Source: Heloderma charlesbogerti
Taxonomy: Eukaryota > Chordata > Lepidosauria > Squamata > Helodermatidae
Assembly: GCA_026122225.1 (NCBI GenBank)
Contig: JANEZZ010002668.1
Coordinates: forward strand, 124,001 to 188,000
DNA: 64,000 nucleotides
Reading direction: 5' to 3'
A program made the translations under genes and the position numbers. A model generated the notes under the pieces. That model saw only the letters and a list, made by a program, of their open reading frames with translations. It searched no databases and was not told the DNA's origin. Below are positions 46,796 to 56,720 of the stretch, piece after piece. Each line of letters begins with the position of its first letter. The stretch's first letter is position 1.

Positions 46796-46884
46796 GTGCA
46801 ATCTTATGCATGTTTAGACAGAAAAAGTCCTCCAACTTTCTGTTGTAGGACTTTTTTCTGTCTAAACATGCATATGATTGTACT
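46796..46884. mobile_element. Near-perfect palindromic MITE (gggtgcaatc family, minimal form)
   Basis: About 36 bp on each side pair: caatcttatgcatgtttaga and cagaaaaagtcctcca on the left against tgtaggacttttttctgtct and aaacatgcatatgattgt on the right, around a loop of about 9 bp. It is the shortest of three family members here (also 568-887 and 12373-12484). Confidence 0.8.
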
Positions 46885-47201
46885 GTAAAAGATGTATTTG
46901 TCAATCATCCAATCTTATTTATCCGTCTTGGGGTGAGAAAACAAAAAAGAAACCCTTTCCCCCTATGATTTATCCCCTCATACTACATGTACACTTGCAT
47001 GATTTATCCAAAAGTTATTATACAACACAATCATGTTACTAGCAGACATTTCATCAAAATGCTTTATTACATGACACAAATTTGATTTCTTAAATTAAGA
47101 TTTTCATTAGTAATCCAGTAACAAGGAAAAATTTGATGTGCGACTTTAAAAACATAAACTCCATGTTCTGCTTGCTGTTAAAAGTAGATTACTCCTCTTA
47201 C
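46885..47201 (-). other. Start of inferred intron 3
   Basis: Non-coding. It contains the donor of exon 3 (gtaagag, complement of 47195-47201). No element recognised. Confidence 0.5.
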
Positions 47202-47306
47202 CTCTATGATCTTGTCATTAATGTGCATACCATCTGATTTATCAGCAGGCCCATTTTTCAGGATTCTGGACACATAAATTCCTTCTGCAGATTCCACCTG
47301 ATTGTC
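47202..47306 (-). CDS. PDZRN4: PDZRN-family (best fit PDZRN4) exon 3, PDZ domain, partial
   Basis: A 105-bp, phase-0 exon encoding 35 residues: DNQVESAEGIYVSRILKNGP then ADKSDGMHINDKIIE. The acceptor is tctag before 47306 and the donor gag|gtaagag after 47202. The pattern EGIYVS.IL..GPAD..DG..I.DKI.E is the middle of a PDZ domain (beta-C to the alpha-B approach); in PDZRN3/4 the next residues would be VNG. GIYVS plus GPAD fits PDZRN4 better than PDZRN3, which from memory has GIFVSKIVDSGPAA. PDZRN proteins pair an N-terminal RING (E3 ligase) with two PDZ domains. The following exon was not found in the remaining 47 kb. Confidence 0.8.
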
Positions 47307-48179
47307 CTAGATATGAACATGCGCATTTTAAAAGAAAGTCTAAGCATTACTCAATCCTGCAATGCATATCTAAATGAGCTACACCATACTTTTCTGGCTG
47401 TGTAACTTCATTGGGATTCTTAAACACAATACACAGAAAAGCCATGAATCAAACTTTCAATACTTGCCAACTATTTTACAAGCCCATCTATTTCAGGTTA
47501 TTTTAGTTTGCATGAAAACCTACAATGCCCCCATCTTAAATAAGCTATTGGAGGTTGGCCATATTTTACAAAAGACCATGACTACTATGTAACTTTAAAA
47601 AGGAACAATGTATTTAAAATATGAACCATTGGTGTGTTTTAGGAGCATCTCTTAGAACACCCCTGCATGTGTTTCCATTGAAAACAAAACAAATTGCACA
47701 TTTAATGGTATATAGCAGTCTTATTCATAGGAGATTGAAACCATGAAATCCTTGAGGATCAGCCAAACACAACATGATATTCCTTATCCCCTTCATCTGT
47801 ATACATTTACTTATGTAAAATTACTTGTCACCATACTGGAGTGTGGTCACATAAATGGCCCACGCATAGGTCATGTCACATGTTATGTTGCAGATTGGAG
47901 ATGTGAAGGCCCAGGGGAAAAAAACATTTTTTCCCCATTTTTTCCCAAGGACCATTTTTGTTTTTTCCAAAAAAAAAAAAAAACCTGGAAAAATTGAACA
48001 GCTTTAGATTATGAAATATTTTCTTTTCAAATTTAAGGCATGGTTTTTATATAGTGTTACCCAGCCTTTACTCCCTCCAAAAGTATTTCTAAAAACTATG
48101 TAATAAGAACACTTTTATAGAAAGACTAGAGATATACACACACAAGCAACCTGTACACTGCATTAACTTTGCTGATTAC
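47307..48179 (-). other. Intron 2
   Basis: 873 bp between exons 2 and 3, with GT (complement of 48178-48179) and AG (complement of 47307-47308) ends. AT-rich; I see no repeat beyond an A14 run near 47970. Confidence 0.7.
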
Positions 48180-48266
48180 CTGGCTAGGTTGTCCTCCAAC
48201 AATATTAAATCCCAGAGTATTGTTTTCTCTGTGTAGCATGATGGTTAAGGGCTTAGGTTTTCCAGC
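48180..48266 (-). CDS. PDZRN4: PDZRN-family (best fit PDZRN4) exon 2, start of PDZ domain
   Basis: An 87-bp, phase-0 exon encoding AGKPKPLTIMLHRENN and TLGFNIVGGQPSQ. The acceptor is catcctag before 48266 and the donor cag|gtaatc after 48180. TLGFNIVGG is the carboxylate-binding (GLGF) loop that opens a PDZ domain, and the strand before it (PLTIMLHREN) is beta-A/B. It joins exon 3 in frame to give a continuous PDZ core. In PDZRN4 the equivalent is, from family knowledge, KPFTIVLEREN then TLGFNIIGG. The high agreement with phase and splice sites makes this a functional exon, not a chance frame. LNX1/2 PDZ domains are the nearest alternative. Confidence 0.82.
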
Positions 48267-48611
48267 CTAGGATGAAAGATACAAAACACTACTTATTTAA
48301 AAAATCCACCAGTTAACACCCTACTGCAGCTTTTAAACTTACACCATTTAAAGCCCCAACTTGTGATCTCCACGAGGAAGCCATATTATAAACAATACAC
48401 CTTTCGCATTCATTCTGCATGATGGATGCTCAATACAGCAAGCAGTTCATGTGTACCAATTCAATCTCTCCTGCATGGCTTTCGCCATACCAGGAACAGA
48501 GACAATATACCAGGGTGTCCAGTCCCTATGAAATAAACAAATAAATATAACATCTCATTGTGAGGAGCAGTTGAGAAAGCAGCCCTAATACAGGCCAATG
48601 TGTTGGAGTTT
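48267..48611 (-). other. Intron 1, 3' part
   Basis: Non-coding, no repeat recognised. It holds the acceptor region of exon 2 (pyrimidine-poor: tctttcatcctag on the minus strand). Confidence 0.5.
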
Positions 48612-48843
48612 ATTATTGGTACATTAATATCCCATCTTTTTTCCTCTTGCAAGTAACTCAAGGCAGCATACATGATCTTCCTACTCTCCATTTTATCCTC
48701 ACAACAACCTTGTGAAGTACTTTAGGCTGAGAGTCAGTGACTGGCCCAAAGTCACCCAGTGAGCTTCATGGCTAAGTGGGGACTAGAACCCAGTTCTCCT
48801 AAGTTCCAATCCAACACTCTAACCACTACACCACACTTGCTCT
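48612..48843 (-). mobile_element. tRNA-derived SINE (MIR-like), minus strand
   Basis: The minus strand opens with gtggtgtagtggttagagtg (A-box region) and a B-box-like tgggttctagtccccactta. A body with gggccagtcactgactctca follows, and the element ends in attaatgtaccaataata. The layout (tRNA head, CORE-like middle, L2-like tail) resembles CORE-SINEs of squamates. It is in intron 1, sense to the gene. Confidence 0.75.
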
Positions 48844-49117
48844 TCTCCCTACTAGAACTCTGGCAGGTCAGAGAAAAAACACTCCAGAAGCAAAATATTC
48901 TGATGAATTAGCATCTAATGATAAATGTGGCAAGGAGATAATTATTTTTTCTCATTATCACTTAAAATCTTGGGTCCATATTCATGACTTGCATGTGTAT
49001 ACATGTAATTTTACAGCACTGATGCTCTTAATGTCTGCTAGGATTGTAGAAGCAACAAAGGACTAGAGAAGCTAGAATTACCCTGATTCACAGAACAGCC
49101 CAAGTTAAAATTGCTCC

Positions 49118-49553
49118 TAAGGGTGCAATACTATGGCTGCTAGACAGTAGCTAAATGGCCATAGGATTTTTCAGTTTTCAAGAACCAGCCTTGGAGCCAG
49201 CGCTCCGAGATCGGTTCCCAGAAAACTGCCTCCACACCCCCTTCCCCTCTGCCTCATAGGTGGAGCAGTTTGTCCCCGGCTCCGCACTCAGAAGAGCAGT
49301 GCAGAGCAGGGGAAAAGGGGGAGTTCCTGGGGGCAGGAAGGGGCAGGGACGGCAGAAGCACTGATATGATGCTTCCTATGTGCTTTCCAGCCTGCTCTCC
49401 CCCTCCCGCTCTGGCTAAACAGCCGAAATCAGCCGTCTTACCACAAATGCAGGGCAGCCAGAGTGCAGGGAAGATCCCCTCTGCACTCTGCATTAGATAG
49501 TCGGTCGTCTCCAAATTCGGAGGTGACCAAATATCCCCATAGGATTGTGCCCC
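49118..49553. mobile_element. MITE, GC-rich interior
   Basis: The left end agggtgcaatactatggc and right end ccataggattgtgcccc are inverted copies. About 400 bp between them is GC-rich, with no protein resemblance. Further members of the caatcctatg group (49690-49880) follow. Confidence 0.6.
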
Positions 49554-49689
49554 AAATTTCCCACCATATTCACAGTGTCCTGTTCTGTTAATATAGTCAA
49601 CACAACACAGAGACTAGGTCTATAAAGATGTGACGTTCAATAGTTCATTGTATTCAATAGATTTGCACTAGTGTGGGCACAGCCCAACA

Positions 49690-49885
49690 GCGCAATCCTA
49701 GGCATGTTGACTCTGAAGTTAAAGCTGCAATCCAATAGCGACTTACCAGAAAGTAAGCCTCACTGAATTCTAAGATTTACTTCTCAGGAGACATTTATAG
49801 AATGCAGTGCAACACTGCAGTCCTATACACAACTACTCAGAAGTCCAGTTGTTTAGACCTTACACCCAGGTAAATATGCACAAGA
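49690..49885. repeat. Cluster of caatcctag / gtaagcc palindrome remnants
   Basis: The phrases gcgcaatcctaggcatgttg, agaaagtaagcctcactgaa and gcagtcctatacacaactac are scattered parts of the common squamate palindromic MITE, overlapping or inserted in one another. Confidence 0.45.
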
Positions 49886-50979
49886 CTGTAGCCTAAATCT
49901 CATGATTTTCAAAGGCACTTAATCTGAACTGTGCATAGAACACTAAGAAAATGGGTCCAGATTCTTCTCATTGCCATTTTAGACTAATCTGTAAGTTTAA
50001 CAACGAACTGAGGACTCCCAAAAAACTGTCAGCAAACAGAAACGAAAACTACAAGACCAATTTCTGTGACTTGGCTGTGTTCAATAACATTTGGGGTTTT
50101 AATTTTAAGGTTTAATGTAACTTAAAGAAACAATATTTTATCCCCCCGCCCCCTGCAAACGGCATAACTTCCTAAACTGTGCAATGAATATGGAGCAATC
50201 AGAGGCAGGAGAGAATACAACAATCAAGTTTAGCAAGGCAAATTATTATTTTGCCTTTCTCACAGATAAAAAGGGGCTCCAAGAAGTACAGTACCTTGCA
50301 AAGAAAGATGGGAATACACTTTAATTACCTTCCATGTGTTGCTCAAATTGAAGCAAATGAAGCAATAAACATATTAACATACAAAACTGCCTTCTACTGT
50401 CAGATCACTGATCAAGCCTGGTGCTGTCTAGTTAGACCAATAGCCACAATCCAAGGTCTCAGACACAAGCCTTTCTGAGCCCTCCTCCTTGAGATCTTTA
50501 ACTGGAGGTACCAGGAACTGAGCCTGATCAAGTTGCGTACACAACAACAACAACAACATGCCCCAGCATTTAAAGATAGGTATGATTTGTTTTAAATGCA
50601 CTAATAGTACATTTAAGTTTTAACAATGTATATTTCTATTTACTGATTGCTTGATGCTTCTGTCCATTACCTTTGTTGTCTTTCCCTACATTTCTTTGAG
50701 TCAGTATGTAAAGTGACACCTATTGGCAGAACTGAGAAATTACATGCAGTCAAGTATGGCTGGGAAAGGGTGACACAAAGCATCCCTTTCAAATCTGTGA
50801 TTGATTGTGCTAGATTAGTAGAGCAGTACCACCAAAACCAACTCTCTGTACGCTCATCTTCAACAAACTTTGTCGCTTTATATGTTACACAGAATAAAGC
50901 TGTATTATATCTGCTAATAATGCACTGTGTAGCACTTACCTATGCATCTTTTAAATATGTGTTTGATACAGGTAGTAAT
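49886..50979. other. Intron 1, non-coding
   Basis: AT-rich with no exon. An (AAC)n tract lies near 50539-50560. The open frame at 50647-50991 has no family resemblance and no splice support. Confidence 0.4.
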
Positions 50980-51236
50980 AATAATACTTAGCATTTGTAC
51001 TGTGCTTTCAAGTGTTCGAAGTGCTTTACATGTGTTATCTAGTTGTAATCCTTACAACAACCCTGTAAGGTAAATTAGTATTGTTGGCCATATATTATAG
51101 ATGGGAGAAGGGGAACTGAGACTGAAAGAAAATGGATTGCCTAATGCCACCTGATGAGTTCATGGCAAGATTAGAACCAGAGAATTCCTTATTCCTTATC
51201 TAGCCTTATTCACTATGCTATACCAGCTCACTGAGT
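50980..51236 (-). mobile_element. MIR / CORE-SINE, near full length
   Basis: Plus-strand order: aataataatacttagcattt, gtgctttacatgtgttatct, aatccttacaacaaccctgt, atagatgggagaaggggaac then ctgagactga, and the complement of the tRNA-like head (ttcactatgctataccagct). This is the standard reverse-strand order of MIR: L2-like tail, CORE, then tRNA head. Old and diverged. Confidence 0.8.
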
Positions 51237-51644
51237 AAAGTACATACTCAAAATCTAACAGGAAGGCAGGGGGACTCCCAATCTTTTGGGGTTATTAGGC
51301 ACATTTGGAATTTTGAGAACGTGTCAGGGTGCTGTCACAAAATGGCTGCCATGGGGCACAAAACACCTATTTCACCGAAAGGAAAACTGGTGATACTAAG
51401 AGACAAGTATCTTGTCCAATAACCTGCATGTGTGGTAGAGGTGGTGTCTGAGCCCCAAAACACAAACCACAGGGGCATTCTGGGGCAAGGGAAAGAAAAG
51501 GGCGGGGAAGATAGTGGCCAGTGCTCCGCTGCTTTTCAGCCATCCAAGGTAAAATATTTGTTATTTGGTGGTTGACAAGCCATCCGCAACTCTAAAACAG
51601 TCCATAGGTTCTAGGTGGCTTGTCAAGCATCCCAACAACCCAAC

Positions 51645-51780
51645 CTCACCTGGTTCACATGCACTAAGAAGCTGTCGCAGTGAGGGCTTGGATCAGCAAC
51701 CTGATGCCCATGGAAACCATAACCCGCCATAGCTAATAACCCACAGTGGGCTGCAGTGATTGTGCAAACCAGGTCAGTGT
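51645..51780. mobile_element. Possible MITE (cctggttca termini)
   Basis: cacctggttcacatgca on the left and gattgtgcaaaccaggtc on the right are imperfect inverted ends around 110 bp with aaccataacccgccatagct. Weak. Confidence 0.35.
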
Positions 51781-51997
51781 AGTTAAGAGCAGGAGAGCTA
51801 TTTGTTTCCTATTCAGATTTAAGCTTAATCATAAACTCACAATTTGTCATTCAGCAAGGGGCTCTCTCTTCTCCACCTTCCCAACCTACCCACCCAGAGT
51901 TTTAACTCTGTTTTAGTTTGTGATGCTTCAGGTGGCCCTTTACATGTTGTTAATAAGTCATGAAACAAAACAAAACATTTTTTTAAACTAACCACAC

Positions 51998-52406
51998 TAA
52001 AGCCCTATGAGGAGAGACTGAAAGAACTGGGCATGTTTAGCCTTGAGACGAGAAGACTGAGGGGAGATATGATAGTGCTGTTCAAGTACTTGAAAGTTTG
52101 TCACAGACAGGAAGGCCAGGATCTCTTCTCGATCAGCCCAGAGTGCAGGACATGGAATTATGGGCTCAAGTTACAGGAAGCCAGATTCTGGCTGAACATC
52201 AGGAAAAACTTCCTGACTGTTAGAGCAATATGACAATGCAACCAATTACCTAGGGAGGTGGTGGGCTCTCCCACACTGGAGGCATTCAAGACAAGGCTGG
52301 ACAGCCATCTGTCAGGGATGCTCTGACTTGGATTCCTGCATTGAGCAGGAGGCTGGACTTGATGGTCTTATAGGCCCCTTCCAACCCTACTATTCTATGA
52401 TTCTAA
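51998..52406 (+). mobile_element. CR1 LINE 3' end
   Basis: Plus-strand copy of the family at 23069. It encodes MFSLETRRLRGDMIVLFKYL and ends with ccaaccctactattctatga and ttct, the CR1 terminal octamer region. 5'-truncated before YEERLKELG. The 52033-52233 frame is a remnant of the CR1 ORF2 C-terminus, interrupted by TGA where the RH/QWN motif would follow. Intron 1, antisense to the gene. Confidence 0.92.
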
Positions 52407-53387
52407 AGTATGTTCTTGTTTTGAATCAATGCTGAGTATCACGGAGCCGCCAGAACCACTTTCAGTAATTTATAAGCTGTAACTGTAAAAGCACCACCTT
52501 GGTGGATTTTTAGGAAATAAGGTGGTATAAAAGTGTAATAACAAATTAAATAAGTACACAAAATGATTGTTCAGTTGTGTTCAGTACAGATGTCAAAAAA
52601 TTATAGCATCTGACCATCCTATGCCATTGTGATTGTCAGTAGAGTGTACTAGTTCTGAAAAGGGCAAAGCTGTTCAAATCCCGTCTACAGGTTGCTTCTT
52701 TCCCAAAGTAAGAAGTGATGTACAAAATTTTCCTGCAGAGTTTAAGTTTCACTAAATCACTTCTCACCATGGCAGTAAACAGCATAAGGGTTTACTAAGC
52801 TAAAAGCTAAAGCAAGAGTTCTGTGTAAAACAATTTCAATAAAAAGGGCTTGTCTGTATAATCAAAAGTAAATAATGCAATTTTCCCATCAGAAGTCATG
52901 CTATTGGGCTTGACAAAAAATATAAATTTAGTTGTACAACTGATGGGATAGCCAATGCACACTTACTTGGAAGCAATCACAAATATGGAAAATGCACACT
53001 TACTTTGAACAATGCAACTTGTCTAAAATGCATAAGATCAGACTGCTATAATAAATTATACTGTTCATCTAACCAAAAGCCACCTATAGGTCTCTGCAGT
53101 AGCATTTTATTGGAGAAAAGGTATTCATAATTAAAATAATAATCTACTCCTCAAGCAGTAAGTATATGTAGCATCAATGTTTTATCTGTCTGCAACTGGA
53201 ATCCCTTCAAATAATGCATACAGTAGCAACACTGAGATCAAATTGATAAGAATCCTGATCAAGGTATGATGATATCCTGAATGATTTATACGCAGATCTC
53301 TAGCAAGTTTAGCCAAGGCTCATTCTTCTTAGTTTTGTACTCCTTTTGCAAAATTCAACATAAAATCCACTGCAAATAAACAATGGT
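52407..53387. other. Intron 1, non-coding
   Basis: AT-rich. An aaaatgcacacttacttgg-like phrase occurs twice (52955 and 52990). No exon or element identified. Confidence 0.45.
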
Positions 53388-53511
53388 TTGGATCCAGACT
53401 TAGTCATGCTTAGCATTTATGATGAAATTAATGGGATTTAGGACAGTCATGACTGACTTGCCCCATTGAAATCAATGAGTCTTCCCTAAACATGACTAAG
53501 TCTGGATCCAA
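53388..53511. mobile_element. Palindromic MITE with perfect 21-bp inverted ends
   Basis: ttggatccagacttagtcat (to 53408) pairs exactly with its inverse at 53491-53511. Inside are attaatgggatttaggacag and cccattgaaatcaatgag, also partly palindromic. Confidence 0.85.
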
Positions 53512-54141
53512 GCCACTCTTTATTTGGTTCACAACCTCCAGTATTTAAAGAGTTGCAGACTACACAAAGAGATACATGCAGTTCCCCAACATTTAACAGA
53601 ATACCCTGAAGATACTATTCAGATTTATGGCTTCCCCTTACTTTGCTATCTACATCTTTTTATCCAATAGTATTTCTACAAGATTTTTCTCTCTGAGATT
53701 TCATAGCTTCAAAGAATTGGCGGAGAACTTAAGAATTCTGTTTCCTTTATTTTAGCCTACCTTTTCAATGGTTTAAAATTCAAGACAAGCTCTAGAGTAG
53801 GTGCTTAGTGCAGTTAGTTTGATCAAAACGGAATATTCAGATTGCTTTTCAGATAAACTGCATGTCACAGTGCAGCTCTGTAAACTGATTCAGTTTCCTG
53901 TGTTTGTCCCGATAGACACCTCTGAGTGGCTGCACAGTTCAGACTGGTTTTTTTATGGAATTGAAGAACTGAATACTCAGTGGGAATCAAAAAGAAAATT
54001 CCTTCCAGCCACAAGGTCTTTGACAACTCAACCTGAAGTTGTAGTGTGGCGATTGGTTGTATTTCAGAGTGGAGAGAGCTCACAGCTTACAACCAGGCTA
54101 ACAAGAACATTAAGGGGAGGCGGACTCTATCATAAGCACTG

Positions 54142-54163
54142 CCTTTGTTCGGGGCCTTTGTTC
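54142..54163. promoter_or_regulatory. Paired cctttgttc motifs (SOX/TCF-type)
   Basis: Two identical 9-bp words at 54142-54150 and 54155-54163. AACAAAGG is the SOX/TCF-LEF core on the other strand. They sit in a GC-balanced, repeat-free part of intron 1 about 1.6 kb from exon 1. Suggestive only. Confidence 0.25.
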
Positions 54164-54229
54164 AGCTGTTCCTCTTCAGTTTTTGTATGATACTGCCAAA
54201 AACAGCATTCCTGCCTGCTAACAGCCAGA

Positions 54230-54299
54230 TTCTCAGACTCATTTTCAGTGTCCCAGAAATTGCTGGATCAATCTATCTCACTGAAAATGAGTCTGAGAA
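54230..54299. repeat. Perfect 21-bp stem, 28-nt loop hairpin
   Basis: ttctcagactcattttcagt (54230 on, to 54250) pairs perfectly with its inverse at 54279-54299 (cactgaaaatgagtctgaga). The size is that of a microRNA precursor or a minimal MITE. No flanking duplication seen. Confidence 0.8.
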
Positions 54300-55070
54300 A
54301 GAGCAATTTAAGCAAAGCAACTCACCCAGAAGCAATCTGAAAGATATTGACTATAGCTGTCAATATCTATTTTCAATACTAGCTCCAAAATAATAACAGA
54401 GCACCTTTGAGCATCTGCAGACTAGTGAGTTTTCCTATACACAGAATGAAATAGCTGCTGCCATCTCCCAGACATCTGGGACTAGAGAAAAAAGTGTCCA
54501 AGGCACAGGTTCTCCAAACTATCTACAAAAACTAGAAATACTGGGAATCAAGCCTTCCCAGAAGTGCACCTTTCTGGGCACCTTTTCGACTGCTTTCAAT
54601 TGTGAGGACAGGAGAAAGGCAATCTTCATAAGGTCAGAGGTGCCATTATGCAAGCCCTGATTCTGCAAACAAGTGCTACGGCTAAGCCCTGGTGAACTCT
54701 GGTACAGGATTAAACCCTGTATCAAAAAAGTTGAGTCTCTGGTTACAACCTCTTCCCACCCCCCACCCCCCCGGACCCTGAGCCTTTAAAAACTCTTACT
54801 ATGTAACTCATCCGCAAGCATAGCTTTCTCCCAGCATTGCTGCTGGGTATGCTGCACCTGTTGAATTTCTTCTGCCAGGTGAAAAATAAAAGTGGCACAC
54901 TCTGAGCCCACACCAGATCCCTGTCACATTTGCACAAGCCAAAGGGAAATGAGAAGCTTTTCTTCTGAAGAGGCTGAAGTGAGCCAATTCTCTAAGGCAA
55001 GCAACAGAGAGAGATGGAGGGTCAGGGGTGGCCAGTCTCACTCTCAGATCTCTCCTCTTCTTCCTCTAAG
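54300..55070. other. Intron 1, non-coding, towards CpG island
   Basis: Composition rises in GC after 54700. Short open frames on both strands have no family resemblance. A C-rich tract lies at 54755-54775. Confidence 0.45.
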
Positions 55071-55280
55071 AACATAAGGAGAGCCATGCCGGCTCAGATC
55101 AACTATCCATCCTGCTTCCCACAGCAGCCAGCCAACCCCTTCCAGGAGGAAACCACCCCCAAGCAGGGCCCGAAGGCAAGAGCCCTCCCATGCTGTTGCC
55201 CCAGAGACCGGGATCCAAGACATACTGCCTCCGACCACGGAGGCTCCATTTAGGCTCCACAACTAATAGCTGTCAATCGT
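55071..55280 (-). mobile_element. CR1/L2-group LINE 3' UTR fragment
   Basis: The plus strand reads aagaacataaggagagccat and later gacatactgcctccgaccac, with tagctgtcaatcgtcc, parallel to 14232-14440 of the LINE there (agaacataaggagagacatg; cactgcctctggtattggag; tagccatcaatactag). Only the 3' UTR is left; it abuts the CpG island. Confidence 0.75.
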
Positions 55281-55379
55281 CCCAACCTTCGCACAGCAGT
55301 CCAATCCCCTTTTCAAGCCAGAGCAACACCCGCCCCCATGAATACAAGCACGCTGCGTTACTCTGCGTGAGCCCAGAAG

Positions 55380-56720
55380 AGCAGCTAGTAAGCGCGCACC
55401 CTGGGCTGGGCCGCCTTAGCGGGGCAGCCCTTTCGGAGGGGGCCGGTGCCTCGCCTCCGCTGTGTGAAGGACGCGACGACGCACGCGCCTCCTCGCGGCC
55501 CAGCCGGGGCCCCGCTGCCCCGCTCCGCGGCTGCTTCCACGACCCGAGCTTCGAGCGACAGCAGCAGCACGTTCAGCAGAAGGGAAAGCGGCACCGGCCC
55601 TTGAACGCACTTCGGCCCCAGCGCCGTCAGGCCTGCAGACAAAGGCGGCTGGCGTCCGCTGCCCTCGTCACCCGCCCTTGCCTCAGGCGCCTGCTTCAGG
55701 ACACCGGCGGCCCGCTTCCCATCGCAAACATTCACCACACGCTGTGGCGCCCGGCTGCACCGCGGCAAGCGCGCCCGCCCGCCCGCCCCTCTCACCTGGC
55801 GGCGGCTGTGCCCGGCGGCGACGCTGCCCTGGCGGCGGGCGTCCTGGCGGAACTTCGCCCGGGCGCTGAGCGCCGGCAGCTGCCCCGGGCTCTGCAGCGC
55901 CGCCTCCCGGCCCAGCAGCGGCGCCTCCCGCTCGCTCCACGGGCGCGCCCGGCTCTGGGCGGCGGCGGCGGCCTCCGCCTGTGGCCGGCCAGCCTTCGCG
56001 CGCGGGCGGCAGCGGCGGCAGCGCTTGTGGCGGCAGCGGCAGCAGCGCCCGACCTCTTGCGGCGGCAGGTGCTGCCGCCGCCGCTGCCGCCGCTCTTCTC
56101 GCCGCCCGCCGCCGGCGCCCAGGGGGCAGCCGCCGCACCTGGCCGGGCTCCCGCGGCCGCTGTCGACGTGCGCCGCCGGCCGGGCGAGCGGCGGCGGCGG
56201 CGGCGGCACGCGCCGGCCGCAGCCCCGCGCGCTGCACTCGGCCCCCCGGCGCAGCTGCGCGGGCTCCCCGGGCGGCGGCGCCGGGGCGGGCGGGCAGCGC
56301 CGCGGGCACAGGCGCCGGGGCGAGAGGCAGAAGGCGCGGCCGCGGCGGGCGGACGGCGGCTCCGCCGCGCCGGCCGCGTCCAGACCCATTGGCGGCGGGA
56401 GGGCGAGGAACTCGACGGCTGCCGCGGGACTTGGCTGCCCTCGTCCCGCCGCCTGCAGCGCCTCCGAGCCCCGAGGAGGAGGCGGAGGAAAAGGGAGGAG
56501 GGGGAGAGCGCCGGCCGGACTCGGGCTGGGTTGAAGTTTCCAGCTGCTCGCCAGCCCCTCGGATGGCGCCGTATTCCCTCGAAGAGGCGCTCAGGGCCAA
56601 TGGCTGCTCTCGTCCCCCCACCCGCTGCCCACACCCTCGCCCGCCCGGCGTTGCATCTGGGCGTGGCAGAAGGGGGGGCGAGCGGCTGGATCGCCCCGCA
56701 GGTTACCGTCTACGCTGTCA
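55380..56720 (-). promoter_or_regulatory. PDZRN4: CpG island, promoter and first exon of PDZRN-family gene
   Basis: About 1.3 kb of extreme GC and CpG density with many open frames on all six frames; these are composition effects, not genes. It contains the probable first coding exon (55796-56389), its donor and two CCAAT-type boxes (complement of 56388-56392, and 56597-56601). No TATA box seen, as usual for CpG-island promoters. The first CCAAT overlaps the proposed ATG, so the exact start is uncertain. Confidence 0.85.
55796..56389 (-). CDS. PDZRN4: Probable PDZRN-family exon 1 (RING end degenerate), partial
   Basis: 198 codons from ATG at 56389 to a strong donor cag|gtgaga after 55796, phase 0, matching the phase of exon 2. 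The end is the best supported part: residues 153-198 (EREAPLLG, EAALQ, QLPALSARAKFRQ, AGHSRRQ) follow the order of the PDZRN4 linker (EKALL..LWALQ, VQLTARRYQEKF, GGHRRDG from family knowledge). CSARGCGRRV at 52-61 and AHV at 73-75 recall the zinc-binding stretch after the RING (RARGCG, AHVEHC). The RING itself is not convincing: only RAFC at 18-21 and RCP at 31-33 recall it, about 30 residues are missing, and CxxC ligands are absent. GC-rich assembly compression or real loss would both explain it. Alternative starts cannot be excluded. Confidence 0.5.
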
